Shown here: in pieces, positions 6,387 through 13,278 of the stretch | How positions within the stretch are numbered: the stretch's first letter is position 1 | How the letters are laid out: every line of letters begins with the position of its first letter | Assembly: GCA_015064195.1 (NCBI GenBank) | Contig: SVSO01000054.1 | Coordinates: 1 to 14,307 of the forward strand | Reading direction: 5' to 3' | Length of the DNA stretch: 14,307 bases | Source: Oscillospiraceae bacterium | GTDB taxonomy: Bacteria > Bacillota_A > Clostridia > Oscillospirales > CAG-272 | Notes under the pieces: generated by a model | Told to the model about the DNA's origin: nothing | Databases searched by the model: none | The model's input: only the letters and a program-made list of their open reading frames with translations | Program-made: the position numbers and the translations under genes

Positions 6387-7565
6387 TTACCCGACATTCA
6401 CCGTCGTGTTATTGTTTTCGTCCTCGACAAGCGTTGCGGCATCACAGCCTCCCGATACCTTTACGCGGCGCAGATTCAGTGTAAACGGCTGCACATCGTC
6501 GGTACAGATGGACGCCGTGGTTTTGATGTTTTCAATGGTCACATCCTCCAGTGTCATCTCCGCAAGATAGGTTCCCATCTGCAGATACGGCGAATTGGCG
6601 TTGTAAGCGAGCAGCCGATCGAAATTATCCATCTCGCAGCGGCGGAATACGATGTCTCGCGACGGTTCCGCCGGGAAATTTGCACTGGCGAAATAGTCCA
6701 CCAGACAGAGGGTATTATGCCGTCCGGCCTCGCGGGGAAGGATTTCGTCCCGACTCTTCACAATGGTTTGGCGGTGCGGATAATATCCGTCGCCGCGCAT
6801 CTCGCAGTCCTCCACTGTGATCCGACTTCCGCCGATTCGGAAGAAATTGCATGAAGTGTTGAGATAGCAGTTCTTGACGAGCAGATCCTCCACGTTGATG
6901 CCCGCGATGCAGTCATCGCCGGTGCGGAAGGTGCAGTTCTCGATGCGGGTATCTCTGCAGCAGTGGAGATGAATGCCGTCCGAAGCGCCGAGACAGATAA
7001 CATCCTCCATCACGGTATGCAGACAGTTGTCCAGCTGATGCATGAAGTTGCCGCTATGCTGTGCGGTGTAGCCGCGCAATGTGACAGCTTCACAGTTTGT
7101 TATGTAAATACCGTGGGGGCCGCGATACCCCTCTTCGCCGTCGGCATCGTAACAGTCCTGACCGTCAATCACCGAGCCCGGCTCGCCGAGGATGGCAATA
7201 TTCTTCTCGCCATAGGCGGAAATCATCGCGCGGCGGTAGTTCTGCCAGAAGGGAGCATCCGGCGCAAAGGAGTACTGATAATACTGTGTAATCAGCTCAA
7301 GATCCGAGCGCATTTCCACGCCTTCCGGAACCTCGAACACGGGATAATCGCTGCATTCGGTGCTGCCAAGCAGCACTGCGCCGCTCTTCAGCAGCAGCGT
7401 CGTGTCCGACCACATCCGCACACCGGAAATACAATACTGTCCCGCCGGCACGACCACCGTGCCGCCGCCATCACGGCATAAATCGAACACCCGCTGAAAG
7501 GCTTCCGTCTGCATCGCATCGGAATCTGCGCTGATACCAAAATCTGTCACAAGATATTCTTTCAT
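6387..7565 (-). CDS. Right-handed beta-helix protein related to glycoside hydrolase family 28 (pectin-type)
   Basis: A 392-residue protein without signal peptide or membrane segment, so it is probably cytoplasmic. The N-terminus (FGISADSDAMQTEAFQRVFD, then GGGTVVVPAGQY) is typical of GH28/pectate-lyase-like beta-helix proteins, followed by repeated short strands of the type V-E-N/D-C. GH28 proteins cleave polygalacturonan using three aspartates. Here GASDGIHLHC (Asp196) and TGDDCIAG (Asp217, Asp218) match the NTDG and GDD motifs. The downstream GHG is replaced by NFFRIGG (240-246), and no clear RIK is seen. It may hydrolyse imported pectin or rhamnogalacturonan fragments, or have another beta-helix function. 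The ATG at 7565 has AAAGGAG 9 nt upstream; the frame extends to 7649 across a hairpin. The gene is convergent with the lipoprotein gene, whose regulator may share control. Confidence 0.85.
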   Translation of the reverse strand: MKEYLVTDFGISADSDAMQTEAFQRVFDLCRDGGGTVVVPAGQYCISGVRMWSDTTLLLKSGAVLLGSTECSDYPVFEVPEGVEMRSDLELITQYYQYSFAPDAPFWQNYRRAMISAYGEKNIAILGEPGSVIDGQDCYDADGEEGYRGPHGIYITNCEAVTLRGYTAQHSGNFMHQLDNCLHTVMEDVICLGASDGIHLHCCRDTRIENCTFRTGDDCIAGINVEDLLVKNCYLNTSCNFFRIGGSRITVEDCEMRGDGYYPHRQTIVKSRDEILPREAGRHNTLCLVDYFASANFPAEPSRDIVFRRCEMDNFDRLLAYNANSPYLQMGTYLAEMTLEDVTIENIKTTASICTDDVQPFTLNLRRVKVSGGCDAATLVEDENNNTTVNVG

Positions 7566-7584
7566 GATAAATTCTCCTTTACCC

Positions 7585-7617
7585 AAAACGGAGCCTTTCG
7601 GCTCCGTTTTTGTTTTT
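7585..7617. terminator. Stable hairpin between RNase Y and GH28-like genes, possibly bidirectional terminator
   Basis: CGGAGCC (7589-7595) and GGCTCCG (7600-7606) form a 7-bp stem; on the minus strand the loop is GAAA, a stable tetraloop. Minus-strand transcripts meet TTTT after it, so it can end the RNase Y message 136 nt beyond its stop. The plus-strand side has a better T run (TTTTTGTTTTT). The hairpin lies just before the GH28-like ribosome site, so RNase Y read-through would pass it. Confidence 0.6.
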
Positions 7618-7741
7618 CGCAATGTATAACCAAAGCTCAAAGCTTGCATTTTTCGTTTTTATGAAATATCTATGTTAAGCCCCGTGATTTGGCGGGAGCA
7701 TTTCAATAAATCGATAACGAACACTGCCTGCAGTCTATGAT

Positions 7742-9289
7742 TTATTTTGCGTAGTCGATGGCGCGGCTTTCGCGGATCATGTGTACCTTGATCTGGCCCG
7801 GATACTGAAGCTCGCTTTCGATCTTCTTGACGATCTCGCGGGCGATCACCACCATCTGCTCGTCGTTGACCTCCTCCGGCTTGACAGCGATTCTGATCTC
7901 GCGGCCTGCCTGAATGGCGTAGGACTTGTCCACACCGGGGAAGCTGTAGGTAATTTCTTCGAGCTTCTGGAGACGCTTGATGTAATTCTCCAGATCCTCG
8001 CGTCTGGCACCCGGACGCGCTGCCGAGATCGCATCTGCTGCCTGAACGATGATCGCGGTGATGGTCTGCGGTTCAACGTCATTATGATGCGCCTCGATGG
8101 CGTGGATGACATCCTTGTTTTCCTTGAATTTCTTGGCAATATCGACGCCAAGCTGTACGTGGGAGCCTTCGATCTCCTGGGTCAGAGCCTTGCCGATGTC
8201 GTGGAGCAGGCCTGCGCGCTTTGCCAGCGTACTGTCAACGCCCAGCTCGTCGGCGATCATGCCGGCCAGTGTTGCCACTTCGATGGAGTGATCCAGCACG
8301 TTCTGACCGTAGCTGGTACGGAAGCGGAGCCGGCCGAGAAGCTTGATCATTTCGATGCTCAGACCGTGAATACCGGTGTCGTAGGTTGCCCTCTCGCCCG
8401 CCTGCTTGATCATGGCGTCCACATCGCGCTTTGCCTTCTCCACCATCTCCTCAATTCTTGCGGGATGGATTCTGCCGTCAGCGATAAGCTTTTCCAGTGC
8501 GATTCTCGCTACCTCGCGGCGAACCGGATCAAAGCTGGAAAGCGTGATGGCTTCGGGCGTGTCGTCGATGATCAGGTCAACGCCGGTCATCGCTTCGATT
8601 GCGTGGATGTTGCGTCCCTCGCGGCCGATGATGCGTCCCTTCATTTCGTCGTTGGGGAGTGCTACCACCGATACGGTGGTTTCGGTCACGGTTTCGGATG
8701 CGCAGCGCTGGATGGCGAGAGAGAGGATATTCTTCGCTCTGACATCCGCCTCCTCCTTGAACTGCTGCTCATATTCGATGAGCTTCTGCGCCGTTTCATG
8801 CTTGACTTCATCGTCGATTCTGGAAACGATCTGCGCCTTTGCCTCCTCAGCGGTGAGACCTGCGACCTTCTCCAGCGTTTCCAGATGCTGAACCTTGATG
8901 GCCTCGATCTCATCTCTGGTATCCGAGCATTCCTTGAGCTTTTTGTTCAGCTGCTCTTCCTTATGCTCCAGATTTTCCAGCTTTTTGTCGATCTGCTCCT
9001 CTTTCTTGGAAACTCTCGACTCCAGCTTGGACAGCTCGGAGCGGCGCTCTTTGATTTCGCGCTCCGCATCGTTTCTCTGGCGCAGGATCTCCTCCTTAGC
9101 CTCGATGAGAGCTTCCTTCTTCTTGCTTTCGGCGGTACGTTCGCCGTCCTCAATGATTTTCTTTGCCTGTTCCTCGGCAGAACCGATCTCAGCCTCGCCG
9201 ACCTTCTTTCGGTATATGATACCGAAAAAGATTCCCAGCGGCAGGCAAACGACTGCTGTAATAATGATACTTAATACAATTTCCAACAA
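7742..9289 (-). CDS. rny: Ribonuclease Y (membrane-anchored endoribonuclease)
   Basis: A 515-residue enzyme that starts bulk mRNA decay in Firmicutes by endonucleolytic cleavage. Order of parts: N-terminal membrane helix (about 4-26), IYRKK and [14 protein letters not shown] (35-49), a long Glu/Lys/Arg-rich coiled coil (about 40-150), a KH RNA-binding domain (about 205-270, GxxG loop as GREG at 222-225 in [12 protein letters not shown]), and an HD domain (about 330-430) with LDHS and the metal-binding His363-Asp364 in GLLHDIGKA. Length and layout match the family. No ATG fits; a TTG at 9289 lies 9 nt after AGGAGG and gives the usual N-terminus. A second TTG directly follows and could also serve. 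The frame extends to 9376, but that would place unusual residues before the anchor. It has its own promoter and leader. Confidence 0.96.
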   Translation of the reverse strand: MLEIVLSIIITAVVCLPLGIFFGIIYRKKVGEAEIGSAEEQAKKIIEDGERTAESKKKEALIEAKEEILRQRNDAEREIKERRSELSKLESRVSKKEEQIDKKLENLEHKEEQLNKKLKECSDTRDEIEAIKVQHLETLEKVAGLTAEEAKAQIVSRIDDEVKHETAQKLIEYEQQFKEEADVRAKNILSLAIQRCASETVTETTVSVVALPNDEMKGRIIGREGRNIHAIEAMTGVDLIIDDTPEAITLSSFDPVRREVARIALEKLIADGRIHPARIEEMVEKAKRDVDAMIKQAGERATYDTGIHGLSIEMIKLLGRLRFRTSYGQNVLDHSIEVATLAGMIADELGVDSTLAKRAGLLHDIGKALTQEIEGSHVQLGVDIAKKFKENKDVIHAIEAHHNDVEPQTITAIIVQAADAISAARPGARREDLENYIKRLQKLEEITYSFPGVDKSYAIQAGREIRIAVKPEEVNDEQMVVIAREIVKKIESELQYPGQIKVHMIRESRAIDYAK

Positions 9290-9385
9290 TACAAAACACC
9301 TCCTTGAATTTGAATTCTTAATTTCAGTTGTTGGTGATGGATGCGAATTCTGTTTCGCACACGGATTTATATGCAATTATGGAAA

Positions 9386-9415
9386 CGCCGCAAAACCGCC
9401 GCTCCATCACGCGGC
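9386..9415 (-). other. GC-rich leader element with alternative hairpins upstream of rny
   Basis: In an otherwise AT-rich leader, minus-strand GCCGC (9411-9415) can pair with GCGGC at 9398-9402 (8-nt loop) or with a second GCGGC copy at 9387-9391. The two helices are mutually exclusive because they share the first strand. A short T4 run lies between the two copies. Whether it regulates anything is unknown; no known RNA family is recognised. Confidence 0.3.
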
Positions 9416-9452
9416 AATACTCCGGCAGTATATCTTAATTACACATACTTAT

Positions 9453-9481
9453 ATTTTATACAAAAAATGATGATATGTCAA
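9453..9481 (-). promoter_or_regulatory. Sigma-A promoter of the RNase Y gene
   Basis: On the minus strand, a perfect -35 TTGACA (9476-9481), a 17-nt spacer and -10 TAAAAT (9453-9458). An overlapping TATAAA at 15-nt spacing is an alternative. The start site near 9446 leaves a leader of about 155 nt before the TTG start. Confidence 0.72.
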
Positions 9482-9557
9482 GGGGAAAATCGCAAATTTA
9501 ATTAATTTTGTGAAAATGCTTGCCTATTTGATCAAAAATCTTACCAATTCGTGCGGT

Positions 9558-10739
9558 TTATTCCTCATCGATGCGGATATCGTAGGTGTTGAGGGTGGCA
9601 AAGGCTTCATCGCAGAGAGCTTCAAAGTCCAGCTTTCTCTCCTCGGCCAGCACCTTCTCAAGCTCCGGACGGGTGCGGGGATGGCGGGGCGTAAAGACGG
9701 TGCAGCAATCCTCATAGGGGAGGATGGACGTTTCAAAGGTTCCGATTTTTCTCGCGATGGTGATAATTTCTTCCTTATCCATACCGATGCAGGGACGGTA
9801 GACGGGGATGTTCACCGCATTGTCCGTCACCTCGATGGCCTTCATGGTCTGGCTGGCCACCTGTGCCAGACTTTCGCCGGTGATGAGTGCGCCGCACTTG
9901 TATTTGCGCGCCACACGCTCGGCCAGCGTCATCATGTAGCGGCGGAGCAGGAGCGTGAAGTAATCCTCATCGCAGGCACGGCGAAGCTCCTCCTGAATGT
10001 GGGTCAGGGAGATGACATGAACATGGATATGGGTGGAATATTCGCAGAGAAGCTGTGCCAGCTCCAGCACCTTTTCCTTGGCGCGCTCACTGGTATAGGG
10101 GAAGCTCTCGAAATGGAGGGCCTCCAGCACAACGCCCCGCTTGGCCATCATCCAGCCGGCCACCGGGCTGTCGATGCCGCCGGACAGCAGAAGCAGCCCC
10201 TTGCCGCTGGAACCGAGCGGCATACCGCCCGCGCCCTTGATCTGGCCCGCATGGATGTACGCGCCGTATTCGCGGATCTCCACGCGCACGACCACCTCGG
10301 GATTGTTCACGTCAACCTTCAGCCGCGGCATGGCTTCCAGCACCGCCGCGCCCACCTCTGCCATCAGCTCGGGGGATTTCATGGGGAATTTTTTATCGGC
10401 ACGGCGCGCATCCGCCTTGAAGGTGCGCACACCGGTGAGAAACTGGGGCAGATATTCCTTTGCCGCCTTGCGGATGGCATCGATGTTCTTCTCCACCACG
10501 CACGCCCGGTCGATGGTGACGATGCCGAACACCTTCTTCGCATATTCCAGCGCCGCATCCAGATCGCAGGCATCATCCTTCGGCTCGATGTAGATGGTGC
10601 TCTGGGCGCGATAAATGTCAAAATCACCCGCACGTCTGACGCGGGTCTTTAATTCACGAAGCAGGAGGCTCTCGAAATAGGAACGGTTCGCGCCCTTGAG
10701 AATCAGCTCTCCGTATTTACAAAGCAGTACTTCCTTCAT
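9558..10739 (-). CDS. thiI: ThiI: tRNA 4-thiouridine synthase / sulfurtransferase
   Basis: A 393-residue cytoplasmic enzyme that adenylates uridine 8 of tRNA and replaces oxygen by sulfur; in some bacteria it also feeds thiamine thiazole synthesis. It has an N-terminal ferredoxin-like region and THUMP domain (about 1-165, tRNA binding), then a PP-loop ATPase with LLLLSGGIDSPVAGWMMAKRG (182-202, SGGIDS at 186-191) and LPYEDCCTVFTPRHPRTRP (341-358). There is no C-terminal rhodanese domain, as usual for Firmicutes, so sulfur must come from a partner such as a dedicated cysteine desulfurase, which is not in this window. The ATG lies inside the end of the cca gene (23-nt overlap), which suggests coupled translation; AAAGGA is about 13 nt upstream. 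No strong terminator follows; the next promoter starts 77 nt beyond the stop. Confidence 0.95.
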   Translation of the reverse strand: MKEVLLCKYGELILKGANRSYFESLLLRELKTRVRRAGDFDIYRAQSTIYIEPKDDACDLDAALEYAKKVFGIVTIDRACVVEKNIDAIRKAAKEYLPQFLTGVRTFKADARRADKKFPMKSPELMAEVGAAVLEAMPRLKVDVNNPEVVVRVEIREYGAYIHAGQIKGAGGMPLGSSGKGLLLLSGGIDSPVAGWMMAKRGVVLEALHFESFPYTSERAKEKVLELAQLLCEYSTHIHVHVISLTHIQEELRRACDEDYFTLLLRRYMMTLAERVARKYKCGALITGESLAQVASQTMKAIEVTDNAVNIPVYRPCIGMDKEEIITIARKIGTFETSILPYEDCCTVFTPRHPRTRPELEKVLAEERKLDFEALCDEAFATLNTYDIRIDEE

Positions 10740-11946
10740 TTGATTGTTTCAATCCTTTCAGCTCATCTTTTACGGCGCGCTTCAGCTCCGCCGTCCGATT
10801 TTGCACTTCATCCGCCATCACGCGGCAAAGCAGACGCTCCAGCACTGTGCCGATCTGACGCTTCGGCACACCCAGCGACTGAAGAATCCGGCCATTGATG
10901 CGGAGCGCCGACAGGGACAGGCAATCCCCCGCCTCCGCGATTTCGTCAAGGTTTTGCATGGCCTGCTCATCCGCCGTGCCGCAGGCGATGCCGTAACGGA
11001 TCACATCCCGTGCGCCGTCGATGCCGATATTCCGGCAGAGATGGCGGATTGCCGGCTTATCGGGCAGCGGGGTTTTGCAGTGTGCAAGGATCTGCACCGT
11101 GCGTCCGATGGTGCGCTTGGGAAACCGCAGATCCCGCAAAAGCGTCTCCGCATCGCAGTCTCCGCTCAACAGTGCCGCCAGCATGAGCGGCATTTCCTCT
11201 CCCGCCAGCCGTCCGAGTGCCGCACGGACCTCCGACGGATGCCATTTTGCAAGAGGCGGAAGAATTTCACAGAAAATGGGGTAAAACCGTTCGATAACGG
11301 CGGGCGCATTCATGCCGCAAAGCAGCTTTTCAAGCTCCGTGTGGATGCGCTCCTTTGAAATGTTCGCAAGGCTTCCCCGCAGTCCGATGGCCGCCTCTGC
11401 CGTGTCATCGTCCACAGAAAATCCCAGCACCGACGAAAACCGCACCGCGCGCATGATCCGCAGCGCATCCTCAGAAAACCGCCGTGTCGGATCGCCCACA
11501 CAGCGGATGACTTTCGCCGCAAGATCAGCTTCGCCGCCGTACGGATCGCACAGCCCGCGTTTGTGGGAATAGGCCATGGCGTTGACGGTGAAATCCCGAC
11601 GCGCCAGATCCTCCTCCAGCGAATCGGTGAAATCCACGCTGTCCGGACGGCGGCCGTCGGTATATTCGCCGTCGATGCGGAAGGTGGTGACTTCCACCGG
11701 CTGGCCCTTTGACAGCACCATCACCGTTCCGTGGGCAATGCCGGTGGGATAGGGTTTGAAGCCCCGGAGTGCGCCGAACAGCAGCATGACCTCCTCCGGC
11801 TTGGCGGATGTGGTCACATCCCAGTCGTTCGGTTCGCGGCCCATCAGCGAATCTCTGACACAGCCGCCCACCACATATGCCTCATAACCAAGCTCCGTCA
11901 GTGCGCGGATGACGGCGGCGGCATGAGGCGGGATCTCGATTCTCAT
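10717..11946 (-). CDS. cca: CCA tRNA nucleotidyltransferase (class II)
   Basis: A 409-residue enzyme that builds or repairs the 3'-CCA end of tRNA without a template. The head domain shows YVVGGCVRDSLMG (24-36) and the metal-binding pair Asp41/Asp43 in NDWDVTT. RRDFTVNAMAY (116-126) is the motif that fixes ribose choice, and RFSEDALRIMRAVRF (156-170) contains the EDxxR base-selecting motif of CCA-adding enzymes rather than poly(A) polymerases. The helical neck/body/tail follows. The start codon overlaps the stop of the upstream dehydratase-like gene (TGATG), and the end overlaps thiI by 23 nt, so the three genes are very probably on one message. Cca and ThiI both act on tRNA. A split into separate CC- and A-adding enzymes cannot be excluded from sequence alone. 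Confidence 0.95.
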   Translation of the reverse strand: MRIEIPPHAAAVIRALTELGYEAYVVGGCVRDSLMGREPNDWDVTTSAKPEEVMLLFGALRGFKPYPTGIAHGTVMVLSKGQPVEVTTFRIDGEYTDGRRPDSVDFTDSLEEDLARRDFTVNAMAYSHKRGLCDPYGGEADLAAKVIRCVGDPTRRFSEDALRIMRAVRFSSVLGFSVDDDTAEAAIGLRGSLANISKERIHTELEKLLCGMNAPAVIERFYPIFCEILPPLAKWHPSEVRAALGRLAGEEMPLMLAALLSGDCDAETLLRDLRFPKRTIGRTVQILAHCKTPLPDKPAIRHLCRNIGIDGARDVIRYGIACGTADEQAMQNLDEIAEAGDCLSLSALRINGRILQSLGVPKRQIGTVLERLLCRVMADEVQNRTAELKRAVKDELKGLKQSNEGSTAL

Positions 11947-13265
11947 CAGACGACCGCCGTCTCTTTTGCAGCAGTCTTCACCGGTTCATCCGGCTTTTCC
12001 TGCATATTTTCCCGGGCCACGGACAGCATCAGCTTGATGCGGTTCTCCTGATTGACACGGGTTGCGCCGGGGTCATAGTCGATGGGCACGATGTTGGATT
12101 CGGGATGCAGCTCGCGCAGGCGGCGGATCATACCCTTGCCCACGATGTGATTGGGCAGACAGCCAAAGGGCTGAGCGCACACGATATTTCCGTAGCCGCC
12201 TTCGATCAGCTCCAGCATTTCCGCCGTCAGAAGCCAGCCCTCGCCCATTTTGCAGCCGTAGCCCTCGATGCCGTGGATCAGCTCGCGCAGGTGGCTGTAT
12301 GCCGTAGGTGCATGGAAGCCGCCGATCTCATTCACGACCTCGATCATGATCTGCTCGATGCCCGCCAGATAATCGAACAGCACCTTGCAGACCGTAAACT
12401 TCGCCTTGCTTCCGCCGTAGAGCTTGATGTCCTCCATGCGGTTGTCCACCTTGAACAGAATAAAGCTCATGAGGCCGGGAACATTGACCTCACAGCCCTC
12501 GGAGGCAAGAAATTCCTCCAGATGATTGTTCGCCAGCGACGAGAATTTCACGTAGATCTCGCCGACGATTCCCACCTTGACGCATTTCTTTGTTCGATCG
12601 GTTGGGATCGCCTTAAAATCCGCCGCTATCTTCTTCATGTAGGAGCGCATCACGCTTTTTGCAAAGCCGCGTCCCGCATCGAATTCCGCCACCAGTCTGT
12701 CCGCCCATTCGTCCACCAGCTTATCCGCCGCCCCCGGTACGGTTTCATAGGGGCGCACCTGATTTGCCAGCAGCATGAGAAGATCGCCGTAAGCCATGGC
12801 CGCGATGAGACGGCGCAGAAGGCCGAGCGTCAGGGAAAATCCGCTGTTTTTCTCAAGGCCGGACAGATTCAGCGAGATGACCGGCACAAAATCCAGCTCC
12901 GCTTTTTTGAGAGCCTTGCGAAGCAGATGGATATAGTTGGAGGCACGGCATCCTCCGCCCGTCTGCGTGATGATGAGCGCGGTCTTGTGAACGTCGTATT
13001 TGCCGCTCTGGAGGGCGTCGATCATCTGACCGATGACCAGCAGTGCGGGATAGCAGGTGTCATTATGTACATACTTGAGGCCGCATTCCACCACCGAGCG
13101 TCCCTCATTCTTCAAAAGCTCCAGCTTATAGCCCTCATTGGCAAACACCTTGAGAAGCAGCTTGAAGTGATTGGAGAGCATATTGGGAACGAGGATGGTG
13201 TATTCCTTCTTCATCTCTTTGGTGAATTCCACCCGCCCGCCATTCGCTTGTGTATGTTTCATCAT
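11946..13265 (-). CDS. 2-hydroxyacyl-CoA dehydratase-family protein, stand-alone
   Basis: A 439-residue protein of the 2-hydroxyglutaryl-CoA dehydratase D-component superfamily, which carries iron-sulfur clusters. Recognisable family blocks are VHNDTCYPALLVIGQMI (67-82, Cys71), ITQTGGGCRASNYIHLL (99-115, Cys106), EGYGCKMGEGWLL (334-346, Cys338) and AQPFGCLPNHIVGKGMI (364-380, Cys369) followed by IDYDPGATRVNQENR. In many Firmicutes this unit belongs to, or sits beside, a large protein with ASKHA activase domains; none is present here within the window. The true substrate of this subgroup is not established, and the conserved cysteines suggest cluster binding. The ATG at 13265 has GAAAGG 9 nt upstream, overlapping the end of the GH31 gene region. 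It overlaps cca by one base. Confidence 0.85.
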   Translation of the reverse strand: MMKHTQANGGRVEFTKEMKKEYTILVPNMLSNHFKLLLKVFANEGYKLELLKNEGRSVVECGLKYVHNDTCYPALLVIGQMIDALQSGKYDVHKTALIITQTGGGCRASNYIHLLRKALKKAELDFVPVISLNLSGLEKNSGFSLTLGLLRRLIAAMAYGDLLMLLANQVRPYETVPGAADKLVDEWADRLVAEFDAGRGFAKSVMRSYMKKIAADFKAIPTDRTKKCVKVGIVGEIYVKFSSLANNHLEEFLASEGCEVNVPGLMSFILFKVDNRMEDIKLYGGSKAKFTVCKVLFDYLAGIEQIMIEVVNEIGGFHAPTAYSHLRELIHGIEGYGCKMGEGWLLTAEMLELIEGGYGNIVCAQPFGCLPNHIVGKGMIRRLRELHPESNIVPIDYDPGATRVNQENRIKLMLSVARENMQEKPDEPVKTAAKETAVV

Positions 13266-13278
13266 TCCATTTTGCCTT

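Noticed and set aside
7566..7649. Upstream start for the GH28-like gene
   Set aside because: It crosses the hairpin at 7589-7606, while a good ribosome site fits the ATG at 7565.
7781..9274. Plus-strand frame of 497 codons
   Set aside because: Antisense shadow of rny; the Leu/Asp-rich composition mirrors the Glu/Lys coiled coil.
9290..9376. Upstream ATG for rny
   Set aside because: It would place a 29-residue polar extension before the membrane anchor; AGGAGG is spaced for the TTG at 9289.
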